Assembly: GCA_019802505.1 (NCBI GenBank)
Contig: JAFMOC010000170.1
Coordinates: forward strand, 502,501-566,500
From: Corydoras sp. C115
Lineage: Eukaryota > Chordata > Actinopteri > Siluriformes > Callichthyidae
Length of the DNA: 64,000 nucleotides
Reading direction: 5' to 3'
The notes below the pieces were generated by a model, which saw nothing but the letters and a program-made list of their open reading frames with translations, was not told where the DNA came from and did no database searches. This document shows positions 1 through 11,700 of the stretch, piece by piece; the stretch's first letter is position 1; each line of letters opens with the position of its first letter. Made by a program: the position numbers and the translations under genes.

Positions 1-1014
1 CCAGGAGGTCCCGGCTTAAGAACGCCAGCGAACAGAGACAGAACGCCAGTGAGAAGGAGAAGCTGAGGATGAGGGACCTGACTAAAGCTCTTCACCATCT
101 CAGGACCTACCTGCCCGCGTCGGTGGCTCCCGTGGGACAGGCGCTGACCAAGATAGAGACCCTGCGGCTTACCATACGCTACATCTCCCACCTGTCGGCT
201 CAGCTGGGGCTCAGCGAGGAACGCCTGTCTCAGAGGAGGCGCATGACCGACCAGGACGCCTGGCAGACTCCCGAGGTCCTGGGTTGCTTCCAGTGCCGGC
301 CCACGGGACAAGTCTTGGGTTACGGTGCGGGGCAGGACCAGGCGGTGAGCAGGGCGGGGTACGAGGAGCAGGGGTCGGACGGCGGGCAGTACGGCATGCA
401 GATCTCCGAGCCGATCATGGAGCAGATCTACGGCGCGGATGCGAGCGGCTTTCAGCCTCAGCAGTGTGCGCAGTTCACGCAGACCTGTCAGGTACGGCGG
501 CATCCAGGTTCTCTGTTCTCAGGTTCCGTTCAGGACTCGTCCAATTCGGATTTGATTTGGTTGGTTGACGATCTAGGGTGGCACGGTGGCTTAGCCTGTT
601 CTCCTCTCAGCACTAGGGATTCATGGTTCGAATCCCCATCTGGGTGGAGTTTGCATGTTCTCCCCGTGTCCGCGTGGGTTTCCTCCGGTTTCCTCCCACA
701 GTCCAAAAACATGGATCAAGTCAATTGAATTCTCCAAATTGCCCCATATAGAGTGTGTGTGTGTGAGTGAGTGTGTGTCCAGTGATAGATTGGCGTCCTG
801 TCCTGGGTGTATCTGCCCAGTGCCCGAAACGTTCTCCCCTGGATGGGCATGGGACCCCCCCCCCCCCCCCCCGCAAGCCTAATATAGGATAAAGCGGAAG
901 ATAATGGATGGATGGTTGAGGATCTGTGTTGTGTTGAACAGCGTGAGTAACCGCGCTCTCGTTCTGTTGCAGGTTTACGGCTATCAGTTCATCCCTCAGG
1001 CGTTCTGGAGCTAG
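1..1014 (+). CDS. mesp (mespb-like): mesp-family bHLH transcription factor, 5' partial
   Basis: Coding exons are 1-491 (start lies left of the window) and 973-1014, joined by a phase-0 intron with GT (492) and AG (971-972). The visible protein opens inside the basic region, followed by the helix-loop-helix starting MRDLTKALHHLRTYLP and continuing TKIETLRLTIRYISHL. This is the signature of mesoderm posterior (Mesp) factors, which heterodimerise with E proteins on E-boxes and drive somite boundary formation and cardiac mesoderm specification. The C-terminus ends YGYQFIPQAFWS then TAG at 1012. The intron position and phase match the second mesp gene at 5336, so the two are tandem duplicates. The longer C-terminal half suggests the mesp-b type, but this suffix is inference. 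Oddity: the basic region carries an extra NASEQ-like segment before the usual RQNASEKEK. A SINE sits in the intron. Confidence 0.9.
577..914 (+). mobile_element. DANA/Mermaid-like SINE, full length, in mesp intron
   Basis: The tRNA-like head has A-box (TGGCTTAG) and B-box (GGTTCGAATCC) motifs. A conserved core follows (TTTGCATGTTCTCCCCGTGT ... TCCCACAGTCCAAAAACATG). The body then runs through CCCCATATAGAGTG and GTGATAGATTGGC, a poly-C run, and a tail of GATAAAGCGGAAGATAATGGATGG. This is the reference copy for about 20 related copies in the window. The family resembles zebrafish DANA/Mermaid SINEs. The exact family name is not determinable without a repeat library. Confidence 0.85.
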
Positions 1015-1670
1015 AACAACAGAACACGTTCTGCAGCGCTGCATCACCCAACGTTCTAACGACATAGACTCACCGAACGAGAGGAAGACCATCAGCTGGC
1101 ACCGTGGACTTTTGGCAGCTGTATGCTTCCCACTTTGTAAGAACAGTTTGGGGAAGGCCCAGGATGAACAGAGCATTGGGGACTTGGGTGGATGAGTTTG
1201 GTTTGGAGGAACCTTTGAGATGAACTCAAACACAGATTGTAAGCCAGGTTCTCGGTGCCTGACCGATGTTCACAGATGTTCTTCTGGATGAGTGGATGAT
1301 GGGGTGGAGATGTCCACAGACCGACCGGAATGTAATTCCACTTTCCCAAAAGACGTAAACGTTCTTACGGCAGGAAAAGTGGAGCGACTTAAATGGAACG
1401 GGGGTGATGTAGTCCCTGTGGGTGTGACGTGTACGTGTCCTCATACTTTTGTTTACATTTTCTATGTTAATTCCTCAACCAATAAACAGCGGCACATGAG
1501 CAGGACTTTAAATTACGCTGCCGTCTTTTGAAAGCATGATTAGAATGAATGTCTGTTTCATAGAATTCTCTTCTAATATATTTATATCGTCTGTCTTTTG
1601 TAAATACAAAAGTATATTTATTGTATTTATAATAAAGTTCTTATTTAAAATAAAGACGTGTGTTTTTGTG
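1015..1670 (+). other. 3' UTR and polyadenylation region of first mesp gene
   Basis: This is non-coding sequence after the TAG. AATAAA signals occur at 1481-1486 and 1631-1636, with a further AATAAA-like run near 1648. The exact cleavage site is unknown. The proximal part contains a Tc1-like fragment (1119-1175). Confidence 0.5.
1119..1175. mobile_element. Tc1/mariner-like transposon fragment
   Basis: The stretch matching CTTTGTAAGAACAGTTTGGG followed by GAAGGCCC is a recognisable internal piece of a common fish Tc1-like element. Related pieces occur at 38137-38190 and inside the deleted element at 42437-42818. It is embedded in the presumed mesp 3' UTR. Confidence 0.45.
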
Positions 1671-2400
1671 ATTTAATTAAATTTACATGATGTGGCGCAA
1701 ACAGTAAACTCAACCAAACATTAATGTTTTTATGTTTACGATGATGACACAGTATATAAAGCGTGTTTGTCATGATATACGTCATTAAAACGCGTTTACA
1801 ACGTTCATTATTTAATAATAAGCTGTTTGTAAATGTGAAACAGAAACGCACGTCACTCGTCTGTCAGCCCTGTGCGCCGATTCAACATAAAAACAACGAA
1901 CAGCTTATAACTAACAATTATACAACAATTTGTTCTAGGAATATACTCACTTTTGTAGTTTTTAATCTTAAGTCGTAAGCATTCGCGTGTCGACCAGCAG
2001 AGGGAGACAGCGATCCCCAAATAAACGGTCTGAGGCCTTTGGCGGACTACATTTCCCATCAGGCTCCGGGGTTCAGCTCGCGCTGGCGAATACGGTCGCT
2101 GTCATCTGTGTTTCAAGACGATAAAGTCTTTAGCAATAATAAAAAAAAAGTTATAAAGTTATAAAAAGTTGTTATAATTTAGTTAGTTATCTTACTTACG
2201 TAATTTTAACCTGAATATTAAATGTGTACGACGTTTAATTTGCAAATTTATGACAAGCCGTCTGACCAACGACATATCAAAACGATTCTGTTAATTACGG
2301 AAGCCCAGAGTGGACAAGTGTATTCATTAGGCCGTTATCGCGAGATAACAAATCTTGCGATACCGACTTAAAAATAATGATAAAAAATAAAAACAATAAA

Positions 2401-2405
2401 ATAAT

Positions 2406-2460
<55 letters not shown>
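2401..2460. repeat. (TAA)n microsatellite
   Basis: About 20 uninterrupted TAA units lie in AT-rich intergenic DNA between the mesp genes. Confidence 0.95.
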
Positions 2461-2513
2461 GGCAGGAGAGTAAAAATAACGTGTTTTAAAGTAATATTAT
2501 TTTGTATTATTTA

Positions 2514-2861
2514 TTCATTCATTCATTCATTATCTCCCGCTTTTATCCTCTATTAGGGTCGCGGTGGGGTTCCCCATGCCCATCCAGGGGAGAACGTCTC
2601 GGGCGCTGGGCAGATAGACCCAGGACAGGGCGCCAATCCATCGCTGGGCACACACTCACTCACTCACACAGACACACTCTATATGGGGCAATTTTGAGAA
2701 TTCAATTGACTTGATCCATGTTTTTGGACTGTGGGAGGAAACCGGAGAACCCGGAGGAAACCCACGGGGAGAACATGGAAACTCCACTCCGATGGGGATT
2801 CGAACCGGGAATCCCTAGTGCTGAGAGGCGAACGTGCAAACCACTAAGCCACCGTGTCGCC
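2514..2861 (-). mobile_element. Full-length DANA/Mermaid-like SINE with 12-bp target duplication
   Basis: The complete element runs tail (ATTCATTCATTC) to head (AAGCCACCGTG) on the minus strand. It is flanked by perfect direct repeats TTGTATTATTTA at 2502-2513 and 2862-2873. This shows retrotransposition as one unit and relative youth. Confidence 0.9.
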
Positions 2862-2873
2862 TTGTATTATTTA

Positions 2874-5076
2874 GTTTTATTATTTATGTTGTTGAATGGT
2901 TTGCTCATTATAATTCCCAATCCATCTCCTAATCTTTTAATATGTATAAAAAGGAAACTTTATGTAAACTCTGTATTTGTTATTGAATTGTTTGAGATGT
3001 TAATGAATTCGTGTTTGTTGTAGTAAGCTCTCAGTGTATTTGACCATCAAAGCCGTGATGTGGATTGGATCTCCATCGTAAGAGAAGCTTATTGTAACTA
3101 ATGAGGCCTAACTGAATGTGAAGGCTTCGTTGGCGCGGCCGTGTCTGGCCTCTAAACCTCGCACCTCGAGCCTCGAACACCTCGCACGCCGCCCGCCGGC
3201 CTCACGTTTTAAATGCATAGAACATCGCGGTGTGAATGACGGGATTTGGGGTAATTAGTTTGTTTAGACACTCGGAGCGATGTATTTGATGTGCAAAACC
3301 CCAAACCTAATACACACCCGGCTCTTTCATCTACAGAGGCCACGCGCCGTTTACAGTCCTGGATCACGTCGAGCTGACGTGTTAATTAACTCATAATCAC
3401 GTGTGTTAAATAACTTTAACAGAGTCTCTGCGTTTGCATCTTTAACCTCAGAGGATATCGCACGGACCAATCCACAGCCGGATGAATCGTGTTTTAATTC
3501 GGTGATCATGTTCTTTTAATTTTATTTAATAAACAGTTCGCAGTTAAAGTCAGTGTCTTGAGTATCACATTGTATTTAGGCTTAGGTATTTAGGCTTAGT
3601 GGTTGGCATGTTCTCCTCTCAGCGCTGGACATTCCAGGTTCGAATCCTAATCTGGGGTGAGTTTGCATGTTCTCCCCGTGTCCATATGGGTTTCATTCCA
3701 CAGATCAAAAAATGGATTTAAGGTAAATGGAATGCTCTAAATTGCCCCATATAGTGAGTGTGTGCCCAGTGATAGATTAGATTGGTATCTTCCCAGCTCC
3801 CGAACCCCCCGCGACCCTAGTAGAGGGTTTAGAGAACATAAAGAATAAATGAATGAACATGTTCACTGATGGATCACACTATGACATCACGGCTGTGATG
3901 TCTGATGGATGTCCTGATGTGATTCATCTGGATGTTCTGGTCCTCCCGTGGTTCTGTCTCCGCGGTCTTTGTGCTCCGAGTTCATGGAAACTTTCTGAAA
4001 GCATCTGCTGATTCTCGTCGGAAGAAACGCAGCTTCTGGAAGGTTTTGATTTTAACATTCTGAAAATGTCCAACGTCTAAAACCCCAACTCTGCAGAATG
4101 ATACTTCAAATGCTTGTTTGGTACCAAAAACCTACAAAACAGACGAGTTTAACAGCTTCAGAAAACGAACTGATGCGATGTTATTATTTTATTTGATTTG
4201 TTTTTATTAAAAATGGCGTTACAGCTGAGTTGGTGGATCTTGACCCTCTCCAGTTCGCACCTCAAAACCGGTTTGAGGTGACATTTCTGGGCACCGCTGG
4301 GGGTTAAACAGGGTGGATCATATATTTATATTTAACAATTAATTTGTAGACGCTCTCGTTATTACTACACAACGCAGAGACCACGATCTGTATGTAACAA
4401 TGAAACTAAACACAATATTAATATATAAATGCTGATTTGAGGTTTTGTTGGTGGCTGTGTGTGAGTAATCTCTTTAAAGGGTGAGGGGGGTGAATGGGGG
4501 GGGGGGGGGGGGGGGGGGTAAAAGTGTGCTCAGTGTGCTCTCCGGGGATCCAGGAGTCACATGTAACACGTTTGGTTTGTGGGAATGCTTCATGATGAGC
4601 TAGTCCACCGACTCCCACCGGGGTCACGCCCCACGCCCCACGCCCCACGCTCATGACACAGACAGGACTTTTATTTGACTGTTTGTTAAATGTTGTATTT
4701 CCAAAGAAATAAAAAATACTCCGTAAATGCAGCGAAGGACCAAATAAGACACGGCATGTGGTCACTGTTTCACAGAATCTGAAGAATAACAGGAAGGGAT
4801 GTCATGTTTTGCCACAGATGACTGTTTTTTTGGTTGAACCGACGCAAAGAACCGTTAACAAAGGACTTTCACATCCTCAATATCAGGGTTACGTTTCTTT
4901 TCACTCTTAAAACATCATCGTTACCATCTTACATCGAAGCAACTTTATAATAAACCAATCAGTCAATGATGTGTTTGAAAATATACTAAATACTACAATA
5001 CTACCAATAGTTTTGAAACCAAATGACAAACTGCTGATTAAAAAGATCAACACAGATCCGGAACCTTTATAAATAA
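2874..5076. other. Intergenic spacer between mesp genes
   Basis: Apart from the degenerate SINE at 3594-3870 and a poly-G run at 4496-4518, I see no gene here. A GC-rich patch near 3120-3210 has no coding potential I can support. Mesp enhancers could lie here, but none is provable from sequence. Confidence 0.5.
3594..3870 (+). mobile_element. Degenerate DANA/Mermaid-like SINE
   Basis: The head (GGCTTAGTGGTTGGCATGTT), core and tail (GAATAAATGAATGA) are recognisable. There are several internal deletions, so this is an older copy than the one at 2514. Confidence 0.75.
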
Positions 5077-5150
5077 ATGATCAATAGGTTCCGCAGAGAC
5101 CTCAGACATGACGACGAGGCTCCCTGGTTGTTAGGTTTCTCTTGTGAAGC

Positions 5151-5277
5151 TCACACTTCAGCCTTGAGTCTGGATGAGGAAGCTTTTCCCATGGACCCCC
5201 CGCCTGAAGTGGCACCTCTCCTCTCTGGTCTGAGAACAGCTCAAGAAGGTGCTACCTCACACCTAGAGAAGGATATA
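5151..5277 (+). promoter_or_regulatory. Candidate mesp promoter with T-box sites and TATA box
   Basis: A consensus T-box half-site TCACACCT (5257-5264) lies 8 bp upstream of a TATA-like GGATATATAC (5271-5280), about 60 bp before the ATG at 5336. A weaker T-box variant TCACACTT is at 5151-5158. Tbx6-class factors are known upstream regulators of mesp genes in vertebrates. The motif placement is seen directly, but promoter function is inferred. Confidence 0.4.
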
Positions 5278-5335
5278 TACAGGAGACACCAACTGGAGCG
5301 CCATCCACAACCTCTCCACAAGAACCAGAGCAGCC

Positions 5336-6112
5336 ATGGACGTCTCCAGCTCTCTCTTCCAGCCTCAGGACAGTTCAGAGTTCCTGTTCGACTGCGGCGA
5401 CCTTCTGGAGCAGAGCGTCTCCACGTCAGATGCTGGTTATTACAGCGCCTGCAGCAGCCTGTCTCCAGCCTCCTCCACCGACTCCTGTTACTTCTCACCG
5501 GGAACCGTCCAGGATAGTTTACCAGAAGGCTTCCCCACGACGATCGATGGTGACCAGAACCAACAAGGAGCGAAAAAGAATGCCAAGAGGACAGGACGGC
5601 CACGGTCCAAGTTCCCCGGACTTAAGCGGCAGAACGCCAGTGAGCGGGAGAAGCTGAGGATGAGGGACCTGACTAAAGCTCTTCATCATCTCAGAGCTTA
5701 CCTGCCCTCATCGGTGGCTCCCGTGGGACAGACGCTGACCAAGATAGAGACCCTCCGGCTGACCATACGCTACATCTCCCACCTGTCGTCTCAGCTGCAG
5801 CTCGGGCAGGAGGAGGTCGCTCAGCGCTCAGCGCCGCCGCCGCCCGCAGACCTGCAGATGTTCCAAACAAGTCCTCCAGAGAGCCTGAACTATGACCTGT
5901 CCTACTATCAGGTTTGTACTCAGTGCCTTCTCTTTAATTCTGTTGTGTTGTAAAGAATCCTGCTTTATTTAAATATATTTTTTAATTTACCATATCAGAT
6001 CTTTAACATCATGTTTTCTTCACAGAACCAACAGAACGTTTGTTCCCCCGCGATGCTGACTCCAGATTATTGGGTTCCTCAGAGGGAGTTTTGCTTCTAT
6101 ACACAGCATTAA
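5336..6112 (+). CDS. mesp (mespa-like): mesp-family bHLH transcription factor, complete
   Basis: Exon 1 is 5336-5911 and exon 2 is 6026-6112, separated by a phase-0 intron (GT at 5912, AG at 6024-6025). The product is 220 residues. Residues 1-95 are a Ser-rich N-terminus. The basic region is about 97-110 (RQNASEREKLRMRD) and the helix-loop-helix about 109-155 (KALHHLRAYLP, then TKIETLRLTIRYISHL). A short C-terminal tail ends FCFYTQH. The DNA-binding and dimerisation region is near-identical to that of the gene at 1-1014, so they are tandem paralogues. The shorter C-terminal part suggests mesp-a type. The ATG at 5336 opens the frame just after a plausible TATA/TSS. A polyadenylation signal AATAAA lies at 6232-6237. 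The role is segmentation and early cardiac mesoderm (family knowledge). Confidence 0.93.
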
Positions 6113-7418
6113 CTCCATGTTCCACGGAATCGACATCGTGCAAAATACGAACGACTGTAAAACTTGTAGATACTTCATATTTGATTTGCTAATTTATATT
6201 TTTGTATCTTAAATTTATTTATTGAGAGAAAAATAAAAAAATATATATATCACATATATATCTATCACTTCTGCTTTATTTTAATATTGACATCTGCTTT
6301 TTTTTAAACAGATGTTGACATTTTATATTATTTAAAGATATTTTGATTCATTAAATGTGATTTATGCAGAATAATCCACATTACCTTTAATCGTAAGCAC
6401 TTCTTTATTGAACCCCGGTCCCCTCGTCCTGCTGACAGAGAACCGTCACTGATGTCACATTGTAATTAACACCTTAAAGGAAGGTCCCCTGATGAGATAA
6501 AAATAAATCAGGCAGGACAGTGAACTCATTCTCACCATGCGGTCCGTCAGTAAACAACCCCCCCCCCCCCCCCCCCCCCGTGGGGTTGCTCTCTGAAATG
6601 CTGAACTAAAAATAATCAGATTCTCTAATTTATCTCCCAATTCAACCCCGAATTTGGGTTTGTTGCGGGTTTGAGGAGTCAGCAGCCCTTCAGCTGCTCT
6701 CCCGGTGACTCGGTGGGGTGTGGAACGTGGAGACCGGGTAATTGTGGGTGTTTGGAAACGGCCCACCTCAAAGGCGATGGGAGTGCAGCTGCTTCCAGAC
6801 ACCACACTGACACGTCACACTTCCAAAGTCCATCTGTGCTGCATGTCTCCTCCACATCCTCCACCTAAAACCACTCATTAAAATCATTCTGCATGGGGCA
6901 TCAGGAACTCACAGAACTGTGGAACCATGGGTCATGTGATGTTCGAGTGAATAGCCAGTGTAAGGAACCTTTAAACATTATCTTGGAGCAAAGTGCACTG
7001 CTGGAGCGAGGGGGGGGGGGTGGCGTAAACACTGTAATGGCGTCTTTGGTACTTGAAGACATCATTAGAGACAGAATGCTGTAGAACGAGCTTCAGCGGG
7101 AAACAGTTCTTCATCCGGAACGGCGGATGGGAGGGTTCTTGGTGCAGAGGGTTCTCGCAGCTGGTGCAGATGCAGCTGCCGGATGAAGCGGGATTCAGAT
7201 TTGGGTCGCAGCCACAGTGTTTTTGCGCATCAGGCTGCTGTTATCTCCAGTTGACATAGTTTTGAGGAAACATCATGAGCCCGAGCATTGAATCTGCACT
7301 TCACTTGCCTCAGGAGCGATGAGGTTAGTGAGGCTGTGACCTCATAGTTTTATAAAAGGCTCCACACTCGTAAAAATAAACACATAACTGTATCTCTGAT
7401 ATTTAGAAAAACAGTGCT
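6113..7418. other. Intergenic region, mesp 3' UTR to anpep 3' end
   Basis: It contains the mesp 3' UTR (AT-rich, AATAAA at 6232), a poly-C run at 6558-6579 and a short poly-G run near 7011. A TATAAAAG at 7351-7358 has no gene downstream on that strand. I see no further gene. Confidence 0.5.
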
Positions 7419-7424
7419 TTTATT
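7419..7424 (-). terminator. Polyadenylation signal of anpep
   Basis: TTTATT on + reads AATAAA on the minus strand, about 18 nt downstream of the anpep stop codon (7442-7444). It implies a very short 3' UTR, unless a more distal signal is used. Confidence 0.45.
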
Positions 7425-7441
7425 GATTAGCATCACGTCTG

Positions 7442-8673
7442 TTATGATGTATTATTCTCAGAGAGAAACCACTGCAGAACATGCTCCTTGTTCTCGTCCA
7501 GCCACTTGATCTTGGCCGTGGTCTTTTCGATGGCCTGCTGCAGGGCATGAGCCGCGGTCCCGAAACCCACCTTCCCATTGTCCTTCTGGAACTGGTTCAA
7601 CTGTGGAAACACCAATAAACATGTTTAGAACAAAGCATGACCCACAATCCCTGACCCGGTGCATAATGTAAGGTCTATTATAAATAAAGGTCTATTATTA
7701 AATCTGATTGGCTGAGCCAAATCCAGCCGACGTCATTAAAAATAACACACCCCTCTGAACGCTTCACGTATCAATGCGTGATATACAATACATTATTTTA
7801 AATCCTAAAATATAGATTAATGTGTTTTTAATCTTTTTTGTTATTATGCAATATATGCAAATGATATTTCACCCTCTTCTTTTTACCTGATGAAGCTGAA
7901 ACTCTGCACAATCGTTCATCGTTGATGACAACACATACATGAAATTTAAAAAATTACAAAAGAATTAACAAAATAATGGTAATTAATTATTTTGATTTCT
8001 ATGGATATAATTTCCCTTTTTCTATTCATTTTTATTTCCTTCACAAGCAGAATTAATTTAGGATAAAGTAATTTAACACGATATAGTTTTTAAAAATATT
8101 TTTGAAATATTTCGCTTGTTTATAAATTATGATCTACAATTTGGCCACCAGAGGGCAGTTTTGATCGTTAGAGAAACCGGTTGTGTTTATAAATCAAACT
8201 CTGTTTTTATTTTTATTACAGTTCGTTTGCAACGGCTTTATAAACGCGATAAGGCACTTGAGGTTGTGTATTATTTAAAAAAATAAACGTTCTATTTAAA
8301 CATAAAGTCTTTAAAGACGTGCTACGTACTTCACTCAGTTCGAACGGCGTGCAGAACTTGGCTGTGACGTCACTGATCAACCTGGAGAAGCCGAAGGATC
8401 CGGTTCCGTGTCTTCGAAAACAAACGACGTCACATTATTAAAGAGCATCAACGTCACGGTTTTAAATCCCGCTGATTCAGCAGCTTACGTCTGGAGCAGG
8501 TTCTCCCATCGCTCTCTCACGAAGTTCCAGGCCAGAGGCTGACCAATCACGTTGCTGGCAATCGAGCCGATGGTGGCGGTGACGTCCTGCTTGCGAATTT
8601 TGTCTGGATTCAGTGTGTACATCAGATACCTGCATTCAATAAAGATAACAACAAACAGTCAGGGCACTGAGGG

Positions 8674-8718
<45 letters not shown>

Positions 8719-11700
8719 CTGTTCAGCAGCCACGGATGTTTGGTGCAGGACAGGGCGGACCTCAGTTTGACGGCCTCGGCGGCGACGCTGGCCGCTTTAA
8801 ACATCTTCCACCCGAAGTCCCACTCCTCGGCGCCTCCCGCTGCCATGGCCACGCAGTAGACGGTGGACCTGAGGTTCGGGTGAATCCTAACCAAACAGTG
8901 CCTCATTTAGTCCCATCGTCCGGAGAACATGCAGAACATGCTCCCACTACAGAAAAGAGTGCACCATGCAGGCCATCAGGGTGACGCTGTACCTACCGAT
9001 TGTGTGCTGGATCCTCCATCCACCTGCGGAACCACCCGGCGGCGAGCTCCCTGCACCCCGCCACCCCGGTGCTGCAGGCCAACGACAGAGCGATGATCTG
9101 CGTGAACCTACAATCCAGAGCAGAGCAGAAGGTGAGACTTCCGAATCGCGACAGCATCCAACACCGAAGCTCGGCGGTACAGACGGAATATCAGGTTACT
9201 GGTCTGTGTGTCCTGCCGGAACCCGGGTCCAGTTTTGGGTCAGGGTGGCGAAACGATCGAACAGAGGCTTGACCTGTTTTCGGAGGTAGGCCTGAAATGA
9301 GAGGGAGGCGGGTCTCACTGCGGCCGAATCACAGAAACGGAACGTTTGGGTGAGGTGTGTTTGACGGTCTGCCGCAGAACCTGCATCGGTCCGTAGACCT
9401 CGTTGCGTTCGAAGACGGTGAATAGTGAGTTCAGGCTGCGAAGGGCGGCTTCCCACGGGATGTACTCCGTCTCCAGAGAGAGGTAGCGAGTCGTCCTGAG
9501 GGCCAGCGTGATGTTTATGATGGACGCCCTGAGAGAGGCAGGTTCAGAGTGAGAGCTCGGACGCCAGGGACGGAAAAGTAGAGGGTTCCCGATTTTACCA
9601 GTCGTACCTCGCGAGGTTAAAGGCGTCGTCCAGGATCTGCGCTCTGTTGATCAGAGGAATCGTCTGTGGACGGACGAAATCCAGAGATTCAATAACAAAT
9701 AAAAAAAACTAACAAAATATATTATAAACTAATTAAATGGAGCGGGGCACGGTGGATTAGGCAGATACACCCAGGACAGGATGCCAATCTATCACTTGAC
9801 ACACACTCACTCACTCACTCACTCACAGACACACTCTATGGTTCCTCCACACCAAACTCAGCAAACCTCTCAAACCCCTGGAGTAACTGTATGAACTTCA
9901 GCACCAGGTTGGGGTTTGGTATGTTCTCTTTACCTGGTGGTTGGTGATCAGCTGCTGGAGGAGTCGCTCCCAGTTCTCCGAGTCATAGTTCACTCTGTAG
10001 TACCCCGTAACGTTCAGATTGGCCAGAACCCATTCACCTGCGTCGGCCTTCAGCTGACTGTGGATCTCTGTGAGGAACGACAAGAAACCCAAAGAGGACC
10101 CAGCGCCACATCATGAGATGACCACCACCAGGGTCCTAGCACAAAAACCTTCAGACCCTGAACGAGTCCGATGTGCAGGATGTGACCTCACGAACGATGC
10201 CGTACCTGTTTTCTTCAGAAGCCACAGCTGGTTCGGTTCCATGCCCTTCTTCATCCATTTGATCGGAACAATCCACTCGTAACTGAAAGGGAGAATCAGA
10301 CGATGTCATGGAAGGTCATCACCGTCTGATCTCACGGGAATGAAGACCGGGAATCCGATCGTCGTACTTAAACTCAGACGGTCTCTTCACCACGGCGTTC
10401 GGCTCCAGGAGGAAGTGCTTCTGGCTGACGGTTCCTGTTTTGGTGTCGATGGTGACCACCGGGAAGCCCATCTGAAGGATCCAGCGGTTCATGATGTCGT
10501 GGATGCTGTGCGGCAGCTTCAGCTGCGGCGTTTGATCCACGGCCTGGACGAGATATCACAATCAACAGGTTCCAAAATCCAAGGAGACCCACTCAACGTC
10601 AATAACAGATAAAAGATCTGAAGATCTTCTCACCTTCTGAAGGTGATCCCAGAGGTCTGAGTACGTGGAACTTCCAAACGCAAAGTGCTTCAGATATGAC
10701 TGTAAACACAGGAAGGGCGTTTCATTTGCAGGACAACGACCTCGACTCTGATGATCAACCAAACCATCAGACTTACGCTCAGTCCTCTGACAAAGACGGG
10801 TTCTGTGAGGAACTCAGAAAGCATCCTGAGCACCGCGGCACCCTGGGACATCAGATGAAGACGAGCTTTATAAATGATTAGGATTAAAATTTTGTGGTTC
10901 TGAAGGCGGTAACCTGAGGCCAGTCACCTTGCTGTAGGAGATGGTGCTGAACATCTGCGTGATGTCCGTGGGCGTGTTGACCTCCTCCTCTTTACAGGAC
11001 AGCGGGTGCGAGGACGCCAGCCCGTCCACGGCGAAGGCGCGGGACACGTCATAGAGCACGATCTGGTCTTTCTGCGACAGAGAGAACAGAGTCAGGACGA
11101 GCGCTGAGGTTCCGCTGGGGGGGTTCGGACTGCGGGAGCGCTCACGAGGTTCCAGGTCGGCTCGGCGTTGTCGGCGCCCAGGTACTCCACGTACGAGGCG
11201 AAACCCTCGTTCAGCCACAGGTCATTCCACCATCTCAGAGTCACGAGGTTTCCAAACCACTGAAACGCACAACCAACGGTTCCCGTGACTTGGGGACGGA
11301 GAACGGGGTGTTTGTGAGACGGGGCGGGGCGTACCATGTGCGCGAGCTCGTGGGACACCACCGTCGTGATCCTCTGCTTGTTGCCGTTGGCGGAGGTCCG
11401 GGGGTCATACAGGAGCGCCGTCTCCCTGTACGTAACCAGACCCCAGTTCTCCATGGCGCCGGCGTTGAAGTCCGGCAGAGCGATCTGATCTGCATCCCAT
11501 CATCCAATCAGAGCGACAGAAACGTAGAACGTTATTCACAGTGTTAAAAAAAAGCATTTTCCAGTTAATCCTATAAAACGTACTAGGGTCGCGTTCCCCA
11601 TGCCCATCTGAGGAGAACATTTCGGGTGCTGGGCAGATATACCAATCCATCACACAGACACGCACTCTATATGGGGCAATTTGGAGCGTTCAATTTACCT

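Noticed and set aside
581..660. tRNA genes at SINE heads
   Set aside because: A- and B-box-like motifs are present, but the sequences continue into the SINE core and body and lack a tRNA acceptor stem.
5077..5517. 146-codon frame overlapping the mesp start
   Set aside because: It overlaps the mesp exon in another frame and begins before the probable TATA box. The bHLH frame from 5336 is the real one.
7345..7365. TATAAAAG promoter on + strand
   Set aside because: No exon follows on the + strand before the anpep 3' end, so it is probably chance.
8622..8984. Cys-Val and Thr-His repeat reading frames at GT/CA arrays
   Set aside because: They are translations of microsatellites and neighbouring anpep sequence in wrong frames. 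The same artefact recurs at 15148, 25602, 33043, 46294 and 61711.
9181..9200. Premature stop in anpep after ...GHTDQ
   Set aside because: The TAA lies in the intron. A GTAACC donor one base earlier (exon end 9200) restores the frame to the next exon at 9107.
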